From Firm-04 sp045628085 (lineage in GTDB: Bacteria; Bacillota; Clostridia; Oscillospirales; Ruminococcaceae), in the NCBI GenBank assembly GCA_045628085.1, contig JAZQOZ010000106.1:1-64000 (forward strand): a stretch of 64,000 nt of DNA, in the 5' to 3' direction. Shown piece by piece: positions 24,880-32,801 of the stretch. The notes under the pieces were generated by a model, which was not told the DNA's origin, searched no databases, and saw nothing but the letters and a program-made list of their open reading frames with translations. Made by a program: the position numbers and the translations under genes. Numbering within the stretch: the stretch's first letter is position 1; each line of letters opens with the position of its first letter.

Positions 24880-25386
24880 TCATTCCTTCACATAGCAGGC
24901 AATGATCTCACCGATATACATTCTGTGCGTATCATTGTCACCGTAGAACGCTGCGGCTGCATCTGCCGGAATATCCTTGATATCCAGATCGGCTGCAAAA
25001 CGCTTCTTGCATACAAGCACACACTCCGCTTCCTCAAAGCTCATGCCGCCGTCCAATGCCGCCGGATGCAGTCCGGCTTCTGCCGCCTTATCGCAGTCTC
25101 TGCCGGAATGTGAACCGCAGAATGAAAGTGCCTTGCGCTGTTCCTCACCAAAGAAAGAAAGCGTAAAGGTATCCTGCTGCTCCATAAAGCCGAATGTATG
25201 GCGCGAATGACGCACATAGCAGGTCACGGAAGGCTTGTTCCACAGTACGCCTGCCGCGCCCCATGAACAGGTCATGCAGTTCCATCCGTCCTGCTCTGTT
25301 CCGGCTGTCAGCAAAAACCACTTTTTGCCGATCGCTTCAAACACATTTCCGTTCCATTCTTCCGGGTTGATTTTTTTCATTGACAT
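24880..25386 (-). CDS. Flavin reductase family protein
   Basis: 168 residues, the whole length being a FMN-binding split-barrel domain of the flavin reductase-like family: KKWFLLTAGTEQDGWNCMTCSWGAAGVLWNKPSVTCYVRHSRHT near the start matches the flavin-binding loop, with FTLSFFGEEQRKAL and GEIIACYVKE later. Members reduce flavins or act on small redox substrates; the specific role here is unknown. It lies about 40 bp downstream of spo0A on the same strand. Confidence 0.85.
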   Translation of the reverse strand: MSMKKINPEEWNGNVFEAIGKKWFLLTAGTEQDGWNCMTCSWGAAGVLWNKPSVTCYVRHSRHTFGFMEQQDTFTLSFFGEEQRKALSFCGSHSGRDCDKAAEAGLHPAALDGGMSFEEAECVLVCKKRFAADLDIKDIPADAAAAFYGDNDTHRMYIGEIIACYVKE

Positions 25387-25428
25387 ATTTTTCTCCTTAT
25401 CCGATGCGTGATCCTGCGCATCATAAAT

Positions 25429-26184
25429 TTACGAACGATTCTGCAAACGCAGCTTGTCTGTTATCAGCGCGATAAATTCCGAATTGGTCGGTTTTCCTTT
25501 GCAGGTATTGACCGTGTAGCCGAAAAAGGCATTCAATGTATCCAGATTGCCCCTGTCCCACGCAATTTCGATCGCATGACGGATTGCACGTTCCACACGC
25601 GAGGGCGTTGTCTGATACTGTCCTGCAACACGCGGATAAAGCTGCTTTGTTACGCTGTCCAGCAGCTCCGGCTCATGATATGCGCTGACGATCGCAGTAC
25701 GCAGATAATGATAACCCTTGATATGCGCCGGAACACCGAGCTGATGAATAATATCTGTTATGGTAATTGCGAGATCCTGACCGGCTCTCGTTGCGATCGC
25801 GCCAAGCGGCTGTTTATTGGTCAGCAGTGCAATGCGCTCGCCGAGTACATTCAGGTCAAAGGGCTTCAGCATAAAATAAGCCGCCCCGTTTTGCATGACC
25901 TGCTGTTCCACAAAGCTGTTGTCGTATGAAGATGTAACGATAAATGCCGGACGCTTTCCGTTTCCGGTATTTGCTTTTTTCATCAATTCTATTGCATCCA
26001 TGTGCGGCAGAATGGCATCCACCACCACAACGTCCGGTGTATCACTCCGAATCGACTCCAGAACGGTATTGCCGTTCTTCGGTCTTGTATATGCGTACAT
26101 CCCCTGTGAACGCAGGACACTGGCGCAGGATACACCGTACTCCGCCGTGTCGTCACCGATCAGAACCTTGACTTGCTTTTGCAT
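25429..26184 (-). CDS. spo0A: Sporulation master regulator Spo0A
   Basis: 251 residues. The receiver domain has the acidic pair DD at 11-12, phosphorylatable Asp56 in VVVVDAILPHMD and the KPFD lysine. The C-terminal sigma-interacting and DNA-binding domain is unmistakable: ITDIIHQLGVPAHIKGYHYLRTAI, then TPSRVERAIRHAIEIAWDRG and NTCKGKPTNSEFIALITDKLRL. Phosphorylated Spo0A starts sporulation. AAAGGAGG precedes the ATG. spoIVB lies close by, as in many Firmicutes, but diverges from it and is separated by another gene. Two candidate 0A boxes lie upstream. Confidence 0.97.
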   Translation of the reverse strand: MQKQVKVLIGDDTAEYGVSCASVLRSQGMYAYTRPKNGNTVLESIRSDTPDVVVVDAILPHMDAIELMKKANTGNGKRPAFIVTSSYDNSFVEQQVMQNGAAYFMLKPFDLNVLGERIALLTNKQPLGAIATRAGQDLAITITDIIHQLGVPAHIKGYHYLRTAIVSAYHEPELLDSVTKQLYPRVAGQYQTTPSRVERAIRHAIEIAWDRGNLDTLNAFFGYTVNTCKGKPTNSEFIALITDKLRLQNRS

Positions 26185-26213
26185 GGTTCAACCTCCTTTT
26201 GCTTTATGTTTCC

Positions 26214-26242
26214 ATTTTATCACGCATGGAACACAAATGCAA
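26214..26242 (-). promoter_or_regulatory. Promoter of spo0A
   Basis: Minus strand TTGCAT (26237-26242), 17 bp, TAAAAT (26214-26219), about 30 bp before the start codon. Confidence 0.7.
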
Positions 26243-26272
26243 GAGCGAAGAATCACGAAAAAATACTGTTTC

Positions 26273-26379
26273 TGTCGAATATCAAAAATTCTGCAAAAAT
26301 ATATTAAAGCATCGTATCTGCGTCGATTCTGCTGCACTAAGAATGCGAATCATGCAGGAAAAGATCATAGTCTGTCGAA
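26273..26379. promoter_or_regulatory. Two candidate Spo0A boxes upstream of spo0A
   Basis: TGTCGAA, the consensus 0A box, occurs at 26273-26279 and again exactly 100 bp away at 26373-26379, both as CTGTCGAAT. They lie upstream of the spo0A promoter in an otherwise empty 307-bp gap. Spo0A is known to regulate its own gene in Bacillus. A 7-mer can occur by chance, so this is suggestive only. Confidence 0.55.
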
Positions 26380-26460
26380 TCACACGGATCTCTGTCGTGC
26401 ATACAGAGGCGATTTCTGCATCATAAACGACATTCTCAAAGATTATCCGGATACGTAATA

Positions 26461-26482
26461 TCAGAATATGCCGTATTCTGAT
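26461..26482 (-). terminator. Hairpin downstream of the DUF4274-like gene
   Basis: ATCAGAATA and TATTCTGAT form a perfect 9-bp stem with a 5-nt loop just after the stop of the minus-strand gene. There is no strong U-run. Confidence 0.45.
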
Positions 26483-26491
26483 GTGCCGGAG

Positions 26492-27166
26492 CTACAGGTC
26501 TGTCAAAAATACTGCCGGAACCTGTCGGCGCTCCAGTTTATAGCGCTGGATCTTCGTCAGCGGAATATTATAGTGCCGCACAGAGCGCTGATATCTTCCG
26601 GATGCAATATCGGTATGCAGTGCGCCGAGAAAAACCAGCGCATCCGGACTCAGCACCCTGCGGTTTTCTTCCAGATAATCATATCCGCCGGCACGATAGA
26701 ATATTTCCAGTGCGATCGACAGATCACAGGCAGGCTCTGCCAGAATGCCGCGCAGCACCTGAAATCCGCGCTCCCACTGATATCCCTGCAGGATCGCATC
26801 GAGCTGATGCAGCGTTTTTCCGTCCTGCGGCGGAAAGCAGTCATTCTCCAGATAATAATTCAGTGTCCGGACAAGCAATTCTGCATCTGCCTGATTCCGG
26901 TGAGAAAGCACTTCCTCTGCTACTTCGCAGAGCAAAGTATCAGTCAGATAGGCAGACATTCCCTGCCGAACCGCATCCGGCGGAAGATGCACAAAGCCCG
27001 AATCTCCGAATTCCGGATAATCCGCAGGATAACAGGGCGTATCCGGCGCATAGTCACCTGTTCCGGCGGCATACATACACCATGCATCAGTCTGCTGTGT
27101 CCGCTGCAGATCGCTGCACAGTGCCGTCAGCAGTGCGCCGACCGTTGTCACTCTGTATTTTTCCAT
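26492..27166 (-). CDS. Unknown protein, DUF4274-like C-terminal half
   Basis: 224 residues, soluble, no signal peptide or membrane segment. The C-terminal half with YQWERGFQVLRGILAEPACDLSIALEIFYRAGGYDYL resembles DUF4274 (an immunity-like or housekeeping family of unknown function); the N-terminal half is unfamiliar. The start at 27166 follows GGAGGAAGTAT; the longer open frame is rejected. It stands between spo0A and spoIVB, which are usually adjacent, and is read in the same direction as spo0A. A sporulation role is possible by location only. Confidence 0.6.
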   Translation of the reverse strand: MEKYRVTTVGALLTALCSDLQRTQQTDAWCMYAAGTGDYAPDTPCYPADYPEFGDSGFVHLPPDAVRQGMSAYLTDTLLCEVAEEVLSHRNQADAELLVRTLNYYLENDCFPPQDGKTLHQLDAILQGYQWERGFQVLRGILAEPACDLSIALEIFYRAGGYDYLEENRRVLSPDALVFLGALHTDIASGRYQRSVRHYNIPLTKIQRYKLERRQVPAVFLTDL

Positions 27167-27317
27167 ATACTTCCTCCGTTTCCGTTTGATGTCCATGCAT
27201 CTTCCGGAATAATTTTTGGCTGGATTTTTGAAGTGTGCCGCTTCAATATCTGCGCATAATAAAGCTGTGCGGAACGAACAAGCAGCATTTCGGATTCCGC
27301 AGAGAGGAAGGACGCAA

Positions 27318-28538
27318 ATGATTTTTCGCTGTAAATTTTTCCGGCTGCGCCGCGCTGCCGCTTGTACTGCCGCGCTCCTGATGAGTCTTTGCTGTGCGGT
27401 ACAGTTCTATGCACACAGTCTGCCGGATCATTTCTATACGGATGCAGACCGCCCGATTTCCGTCACGACGGCACTTCCGGTCACATTGATCAGCCGGAAG
27501 CCGTCCGTTCCGCAGGGGCTGGAAGCCGAACTGCGGCTTTTCGGGATGTTTCCGGTCAAAACGGTCACGCTGACACCGCTGGAATCGGCAAATGTATGGA
27601 TCGGCGGTGAACCGTTCGGCATCCGGATGCTGATGGCAGGCGTTATGGTCATCTCACTGAGTGAAGTGCAGACACCGGACGGCAGTCAATGCCCTGCCGC
27701 AGATGCAGGCATCCGGACAGGCGATATCATTGAAGCTGTCAGCGGCAGGCGCATCACAAGCAATGATGATATTCAGCAGGCTGTGGCAGATTCCGGCGGC
27801 AATGCAGTCGCCGTTGATATCCGGCGTGACAATATGCAGAAAACCATATCCGTCAAGCCCGCTTACGATCCGGATACCAAGCGCTGGCTGACCGGAATGT
27901 GGGTACGGGACAGCACAGCCGGCATCGGCACAGTCACCTATTATGCACGCTCTGAAAGCGGTCAGATCGCGTTTGCAGGGCTTGGACACGCAGTCTGCGA
28001 TACAGATACCGGTGCGCAGATACCGCTTGCGTCAGGCGATGTGATCGCCGTATCGGTGCGTGATATCGTATCCGGTCATGCCGGAAAGCCCGGTGAACTG
28101 CTTGGAAAATTCGAGATCGGCGACAGCATCGGCACGCTTTCAGCCAATACGTCCTGCGGCATTTTCGGAACACTTGCTCAGCTTCCGCAAAAGCAAATTT
28201 CCGTCCCATTGGGATTCCGGCAGGATATCAGGCGCGGTGAAGCCGTCATGTATACAACGCTGAACGGCACATCTCCGCAGCCCTACAGCATCGAAATCGA
28301 GGAAATACGCGGTGAAGATACCGCATTCCGGAATCTCGTGATCCATGTCACAGATCCGGAGCTGCTGCAAAATGCCGGCGGTATTGTTCAGGGCATGAGC
28401 GGCAGCCCGATCCTGCAAAACGGCAGGCTGATCGGCGCTGTTACCCATGTATTCGTGCGTGATCCGACCAGAGGATACGGCATTTTTGCAGAGAATATGT
28501 TTGCGCAGACCGCATCACTTGCAGCCTCCGCAGCGTAA
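27318..28538 (+). CDS. spoIVB: SpoIVB-type signalling serine peptidase
   Basis: 406 residues. A membrane anchor or signal (about 10-30), a PDZ domain (about 105-190, with GVMVISLSEVQ, DAGIRTGDIIEAVSG) and an S55 peptidase domain with the catalytic His in GLGHAVCD (His224) and the catalytic Ser in GMSGSP (Ser363). In B. subtilis SpoIVB is secreted from the forespore into the intermembrane space and cleaves SpoIVFA to trigger pro-sigma-K processing. The start at 27318 has a GAGAGGAAGGA site. The gene diverges from the spo0A side instead of lying directly upstream of it. Confidence 0.92.
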   Translation: MIFRCKFFRLRRAAACTAALLMSLCCAVQFYAHSLPDHFYTDADRPISVTTALPVTLISRKPSVPQGLEAELRLFGMFPVKTVTLTPLESANVWIGGEPFGIRMLMAGVMVISLSEVQTPDGSQCPAADAGIRTGDIIEAVSGRRITSNDDIQQAVADSGGNAVAVDIRRDNMQKTISVKPAYDPDTKRWLTGMWVRDSTAGIGTVTYYARSESGQIAFAGLGHAVCDTDTGAQIPLASGDVIAVSVRDIVSGHAGKPGELLGKFEIGDSIGTLSANTSCGIFGTLAQLPQKQISVPLGFRQDIRRGEAVMYTTLNGTSPQPYSIEIEEIRGEDTAFRNLVIHVTDPELLQNAGGIVQGMSGSPILQNGRLIGAVTHVFVRDPTRGYGIFAENMFAQTASLAASAA

Positions 28539-28599
28539 CGCACGCGCAGATGCATCCGCATCCGGAAGCATCACCGCGGCAAAATAAGCAAAATAAAAA

Positions 28600-28627
28600 G
28601 GGGCGCTTCGGTACGAAACGCCCCCTT
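28600..28627. terminator. Bidirectional terminator
   Basis: GGGGCGCTTCG (28600-28610) pairs with CGAAACGCCCC (28614-28624) around a tiny loop, with an A-rich flank on the left that gives a U-run for the minus strand. It lies between convergent spoIVB and ptsH. Confidence 0.8.
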
Positions 28628-28722
28628 CTGTCATTCAAATTCCATGCAGCTCAGTCAGGAACGCTGCGATGATGCAGCACCTTTCGGAAAGGACTGCCTA
28701 TTCTGTATCTGTCTGTGTGGGA

Positions 28723-28995
28723 TCAGCGGCTCTCGTCGCTGAAACCGCTGTCAACCAAAGCGACCAGAGATGCAACTGCCTGCTCCTCATCAGTGCCGTC
28801 AGCAATAATACGGATCGCAGTACCGCCGACAATACCCAGTGAAAGGATACCCAGCAAAGACTTTGCATTCACGCGGCGCTCTTCCTTCTCGATCCAGATC
28901 GCAGAGCGGAACTCATTTGCCTTCTGGATAAAGAATGTAGCCGGACGCGCATGGAGTCCCACCTGATTCTGAACCATGACATCTTTAATACACAT
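28723..28995 (-). CDS. ptsH: Phosphocarrier protein HPr
   Basis: 90 residues. The active-site GLHARPA places His15 for phosphorylation by enzyme I, and NAKSLLGILSLGI places Ser46 for the HPr kinase, so both the sugar transport and the catabolite-control functions appear intact; this rules out a Crh-type protein lacking His15. Ruminococci often have few PTS transporters, so the regulatory role through CcpA may dominate (inference). The ribosome site is AAAGGAGAG. A promoter lies about 270 bp upstream, leaving a long leader. Confidence 0.93.
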   Translation of the reverse strand: MCIKDVMVQNQVGLHARPATFFIQKANEFRSAIWIEKEERRVNAKSLLGILSLGIVGGTAIRIIADGTDEEQAVASLVALVDSGFSDESR

Positions 28996-29260
28996 AAACT
29001 TTCTCTCCTTTATGATTTTTGATTAAAAACCAAATTGCGGACAATCGGAAATGTGCTCCGTAATCGCTCCGTCAAATACGGAAATAAATTCGCAATACAA
29101 AAAAGCGGAATGACCGTCAGCACTGTTATCTTTCTGCGCATCTCTGCCTGACCAGCCGTGCAGCCTGATTTTCAGCACCGAACATACTAAATATACATCT
29201 CGTATAACGCATGATACAAATTTCAAATTCCGAACGCTTGTGTCATTCACGGAAGCCTAC
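28996..29260 (-). other. Long 5' leader of ptsH, about 260 nt
   Basis: The only clear promoter upstream of ptsH is at 29265-29293, so its mRNA would carry a leader of about 260 nt. I see no known riboswitch signature. A 75-codon open frame inside it has no proper ribosome site and no protein-like pattern, so I do not call it. Confidence 0.45.
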
Positions 29261-29264
29261 TCTC

Positions 29265-29293
29265 ATTATACTGATTTTATACTGTTTCGTCAA
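29265..29293 (-). promoter_or_regulatory. Sigma-A promoter reading toward ptsH
   Basis: Minus strand TTGACG (29288-29293), 17 bp, TATAAT (29265-29270): near consensus. Confidence 0.8.
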
Positions 29294-29396
29294 TCTCTTT
29301 TCTACACAAAATCCATATATGCTCCCAAATTTCTACCCTATGCTACATTCAGAGGAATAGAACGCCGCCCCGTTTGGTTACTTTCACGAAATTTAA

Positions 29397-29450
29397 TTGT
29401 TGAAAACCATTGGATGTGTGAACAACTTTCAACAAAGTAATTTGTTGAAA
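29397..29450. repeat. Cluster of TTGTTGAAA inverted repeats
   Basis: TTGTTGAAA occurs at 29397-29405, inverted at 29427-29435, and again at 29442-29450. The last two form a perfect 10-bp palindrome, TTTCAACAAA-GTAA-TTTGTTGAAA (29427-29450), 15 bp downstream of the trmD stop. It could be a trmD terminator without a U-run or a protein-binding site. Confidence 0.6.
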
Positions 29451-29465
29451 TCGTCAAAGGCGGAT

Positions 29466-30164
29466 TCAACTATTGTCCTTTGACCATTTTGCCCAAAGGT
29501 CGGGACGGCGGTTTCTGGTGATTTCCATACTTTGCTCGGCTCTCCATTGTGCAATGTTTTTGTGATGTCCGCTGAGCAAAACCTGCGGAACAGCCTCATT
29601 CTCCCAAATCTCCGGTCTGGTATACTGCGGGTATTCCAGAAGTCCGTTGAAATGGCTCTCCTCCTCATAGGCATCCGGTGACGGCAAAACATTCTCGCAC
29701 ATCCGTGCAACGGCATCCGTCAGGACGAGTGCCGGCAGTTCGCCGCCCGTCAGAACATAATCCCCGATCGAAATTTCCTCATCGGCGATCTTGTCGATCA
29801 CGCGCTGATCGACACCCTCATAATGTCCGCAGAGCAAAAACAGGCGCGGCATTTCCGCCAGTTCGCGCACACGCTTCTGCGTCAGGACACTGCCTTTCGG
29901 AGACAGATATATTGTATGCATCGGCAGTTCTGACTGTGCGCGGACAGCCTGCCAGCAGTCATAGATTGGCTGTGCCTGCATGACCATGCCCATGCCGCCG
30001 CCGAACGGCGAATCATCCACACGGTTATGCTTATCTTTTGTATACGCTCGGATCTGATGGCAGTTGACCGTGATCGCGCCCTTTGCACGCGCTCTGCCGA
30101 TGATGCTTTCAGAAAGCACTGCCTCGCACATTTCCGGAAACAGCGTTGCGATCTCAATCTGCAT
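29466..30164 (-). CDS. trmD: tRNA (guanine-37-N1)-methyltransferase
   Basis: 232 residues. TrmD methylates G37 next to the anticodon to prevent +1 frameshifting. The trefoil-knot SAM-binding region is clear: YLSPKGSVLTQ, LFLLCGHYEGVDQRVID and EISIGDYVLTGGELPALVL, with DDSPFGGGMGMVMQ before it. The ATG at 30164 lies inside the end of rimM (11-bp overlap), indicating translational coupling; an in-frame TTG two codons upstream is a weaker option. Confidence 0.96.
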   Translation of the reverse strand: MQIEIATLFPEMCEAVLSESIIGRARAKGAITVNCHQIRAYTKDKHNRVDDSPFGGGMGMVMQAQPIYDCWQAVRAQSELPMHTIYLSPKGSVLTQKRVRELAEMPRLFLLCGHYEGVDQRVIDKIADEEISIGDYVLTGGELPALVLTDAVARMCENVLPSPDAYEEESHFNGLLEYPQYTRPEIWENEAVPQVLLSGHHKNIAQWRAEQSMEITRNRRPDLWAKWSKDNS

Positions 30165-30669
30165 CGTCAAACAATCCCTTCAGCGGACGAATCGTGATCG
30201 TATCCGTTTCAAAATCTACCTTCAGAACGACCTCCGGAATCACAGGAACAAGGAGCATTTTTCCGTCCGGTGATTCGACTTCATAGACATCGTTTGCACC
30301 GGTTTGCAGAACATCATGCAGCTTGCCGTATTCCTTTCCGTCATCCGCATCGACCACGCGCATTCCCTGCAGATCCTGAATGAAATAGGTATCATCATCC
30401 AGTTCGACATCCTCACGGTTCATATACAGAACCGCATTGCGCAGCGCATTCGCCGCCTCCGGCGTGTCCACGCCTTCAATTTTCATCAGCACCATATTTT
30501 TCTGCACAACAGCACGTTCGATATGCAGCGGCGTATGCTCTTTGCCGCGGTAAAGCGTATCAAATTCGCTGAGGAATTCCGCACTGTCGCACCACGGCAT
30601 GACCTTGACCATACCGCCCAGACCGTGAACATTCACGATCTTTCCGATCTCCAGATATTGCTTTTTCAT
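30154..30669 (-). CDS. rimM: Ribosome maturation factor RimM
   Basis: 171 residues. RimM binds S19 and helps mature the head of the 30S subunit. The N-terminal beta-barrel begins LEIGKIVNVHGLGGMVKV, and the PRC-barrel half has YFIQDLQGMRVVDADDGKEYGKL and EVESPDGKMLLVPVIPEVV. The start at 30669 follows a CAGGAGGCAAAT site. It is followed by trmD, as usual, but rpsP is absent from the neighbourhood. Confidence 0.95.
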   Translation of the reverse strand: MKKQYLEIGKIVNVHGLGGMVKVMPWCDSAEFLSEFDTLYRGKEHTPLHIERAVVQKNMVLMKIEGVDTPEAANALRNAVLYMNREDVELDDDTYFIQDLQGMRVVDADDGKEYGKLHDVLQTGANDVYEVESPDGKMLLVPVIPEVVLKVDFETDTITIRPLKGLFDDAD

Positions 30670-30723
30670 ATTTGCCTCCTGTTTCGGAAAGCATCCGCAT
30701 TCCGGCATCCCATTCCGCAGATA

Positions 30724-30762
30724 AGCCGTTAAAACCGAGCTTCTGCGCTGATTTTAACGGCT
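30724..30762 (-). terminator. Terminator of prfB
   Basis: A perfect 11-bp stem, AGCCGTTAAAA (30724-30734) with TTTTAACGGCT (30752-30762), between prfB and rimM. Confidence 0.75.
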
Positions 30763-30803
30763 CTCCATTTCGTATAGATCGGGATCATGCTCCTGCAAGC
30801 GCA

Positions 30804-31943
30804 TTATTCTTCGGTCGCAGCCGCGCCGGCTTTCAGTGTACCGTGAGAAAGTGCCTTCAGATAAGCATTGATGAAATCATCGAGGCTGCCGTCCATAACT
30901 GACTGCACATTGCCGTTCTCACAGCCTGTACGATGATCCTTGACGAGTGTATACGGCATGAAAACATAGGAACGGATCTGGCTGCCCCACTCGATCTTGA
31001 GCTGATCGCCCTTGATATCAGAGATCTTATCGAGATGCTCACGTTCCTTGATCTCAACAAGCTTTGCACGCAGCATCTTCATACAGTAATCCTTATTCTG
31101 GAACTGCGAGCGCTGTGTCTGGCAGGATACCACAATACCTGTCGGGATATGCTCCAGACGAACTGCCGAACTGGTCTTATTGATATGCTGACCGCCGGCG
31201 CCGCTGGAACGGTACACCTGCATTTCGATATCCTCCGGACGGATCTCGACCTCGACATCATCAGAAAGCTCCGGCATGACTTCGAGCGCCGCAAATGACG
31301 TATGCCGTCTGCCGGATGCATCAAACGGCGAAACACGCACCAGACGGTGAACGCCCGCCTCGGATTTCAGGAAGCCGTAGGCATTTTCGCCCTCGACCAT
31401 GAACGATGCAGACTTGATGCCTGCTTCATCACCGTCCAGCCAATCCAGAAGATCGACCTTAAAGCCGTGGCTTTCGGCATATTTGTTATACATACGGTAA
31501 AGCATCTGTGACCAGTCCTGTGCCTCCGTACCGCCTGCGCCTGCATGAAGCGTCAGGATCGCATTGGAGTTGTCATATTCACCGGTCAGCAGAGATTTCA
31601 GTTTTTCTGCTTCGAGCTGCGCCTTGAATGCCTCTGCATCCGCAAAGATCTCCTCATTGGAAGAATCATCGCCCTCCTCCAGAGAAAGCTCGATCAGCTC
31701 GATCGTATCCTCCAGCAGGGATTGCAGCTTTTCAAAGTTTTCGATCTTGCGCTCCAGTGTATTGCATCGCTGCGTGATCTTCTGTGCTTTTTCGTGATCG
31801 TCCCAGAAACCGTCGTATTCCATCTGGATACGCAGATCGCCAAGATCGGCTTTGGCGCGTGCGATCTGAAGCACCTCGCCAAGCTCCTTGACCTCCGGTC
31901 TTGCGTTCACAAGCTCATTTTTGATATCGTCCAGTAATATCAT
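30804..31943 (-). CDS. prfB: Peptide chain release factor 2
   Basis: 379 residues. RF2 releases peptides at UGA and UAA. The anticodon-like SPF motif is in VRVSPFDASGRRH and the catalytic GGQ in SSGAGGQHINKT. The N-terminal coiled domain is present (DGFWDDHEKAQKI). In many bacteria prfB has an in-frame UGA near codon 25 read by programmed frameshifting; here the matching region (KELGEVLQIAR) is read straight through with no internal stop. The start at 31943 follows GAAAGGAAATC; a longer open frame overlaps the promoter. Confidence 0.96.
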   Translation of the reverse strand: MILLDDIKNELVNARPEVKELGEVLQIARAKADLGDLRIQMEYDGFWDDHEKAQKITQRCNTLERKIENFEKLQSLLEDTIELIELSLEEGDDSSNEEIFADAEAFKAQLEAEKLKSLLTGEYDNSNAILTLHAGAGGTEAQDWSQMLYRMYNKYAESHGFKVDLLDWLDGDEAGIKSASFMVEGENAYGFLKSEAGVHRLVRVSPFDASGRRHTSFAALEVMPELSDDVEVEIRPEDIEMQVYRSSGAGGQHINKTSSAVRLEHIPTGIVVSCQTQRSQFQNKDYCMKMLRAKLVEIKEREHLDKISDIKGDQLKIEWGSQIRSYVFMPYTLVKDHRTGCENGNVQSVMDGSLDDFINAYLKALSHGTLKAGAAATEE

Positions 31944-32019
31944 ATCAGATTTCCTTTCGGTCGGTATCGTACCGCGGACAGTCACATTCCGGACTGCCGC
32001 GCAAATTTCCACATATACT

Positions 32020-32048
32020 ATTTTACAGGATTTTCCGCGTTATGTCAA
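32020..32048 (-). promoter_or_regulatory. Sigma-A promoter of prfB
   Basis: Minus strand TTGACA (32043-32048), 17 bp, TAAAAT (32020-32025). Confidence 0.8.
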
Positions 32049-32143
32049 GTAGTATTCCGGCGGCTCAGCGTGGAAATCACTGTGCAATCTGCACAAGGTC
32101 TGCCCCGAACGGCAAATTATGCACGCTCCGGCAAATCTGATGC

Positions 32144-32704
32144 TCAGATCAGCCCGAAATCCCGAAGCTGCCGCGCAAGTCTTGCGATCGGCAGTCCGAC
32201 AACATTATAGTAATCGCCGTGAATGCCTGCGACAAGCAGACCGCCCTGTCCCTGTATGCCGTATGCACCGGCTTTGTCATAAGGCTCATCAGAGGCGGCA
32301 TAGGCATCAATTTCCGCATCGGAAAGCGGATAAAACTGCACGCCTGTTTCATCGGAGAAGCTCGCAGAGTGTCCGTCCCAGAAAATTGCAGCGCCGGTCA
32401 CGACCTTGTGCATTCTGCCGGACAGCGCACGGAGCATCCGCTTGCAGTCGGCTTCATCCACAGGCTTTCCGAGTATTTCGTCATCCAGCAATACAGTCGT
32501 ATCTGCACCGATCACGACCGCATCCGGATGCAGCTTTGCTACTGCCGCCGCCTTCCGGACAGCAAGCAGTTCTGCGGCAGCATCCGCCGGAATCCCTTCC
32601 GGCAGTGTTTCATCACATTCCGAAACGATCACTTCAAACGGAATATTCAGCTTTCCGAGCAGTTCCTTTCTGCGCGGTGAACCGGATGCTAATATCAGCT
32701 TCAT
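32144..32704 (-). CDS. maf: Maf family nucleotide pyrophosphatase
   Basis: 186 residues. The N-terminal LILASGSPRRKELL and the central VVIGADTTVLLDDEILGKP and KVVTGAAIFWDG motifs define Maf. These enzymes hydrolyse non-canonical or modified NTPs (dTTP/UTP or methylated nucleotides by subgroup) and affect septum formation in Bacillus. The C-terminal YDKAGAYGIQGQGGLLVAGIHGDYYNVVGLP is complete. It diverges from the unknown gene at 32802. Confidence 0.93.
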   Translation of the reverse strand: MKLILASGSPRRKELLGKLNIPFEVIVSECDETLPEGIPADAAAELLAVRKAAAVAKLHPDAVVIGADTTVLLDDEILGKPVDEADCKRMLRALSGRMHKVVTGAAIFWDGHSASFSDETGVQFYPLSDAEIDAYAASDEPYDKAGAYGIQGQGGLLVAGIHGDYYNVVGLPIARLARQLRDFGLI

Positions 32705-32737
32705 ATCGGTTTGCTCCTTTCAGTCTCTCTGCCGCAC

Positions 32738-32766
32738 TTGACGCAGACGACAGAATCAGGTATAAT
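32738..32766 (+). promoter_or_regulatory. Sigma-A promoter
   Basis: TTGACG (32738-32743), 17 bp, TATAAT (32761-32766), 36 bp before the start at 32802. Confidence 0.8.
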
Positions 32767-32801
32767 ATAGCAAATAGCATCTCACACAAGGAGAATCATG
32801 T

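Noticed and set aside
29023..29250. 75-codon frame in the ptsH leader
   Set aside because: It starts only a few bases after the predicted transcription start, with no ribosome site.
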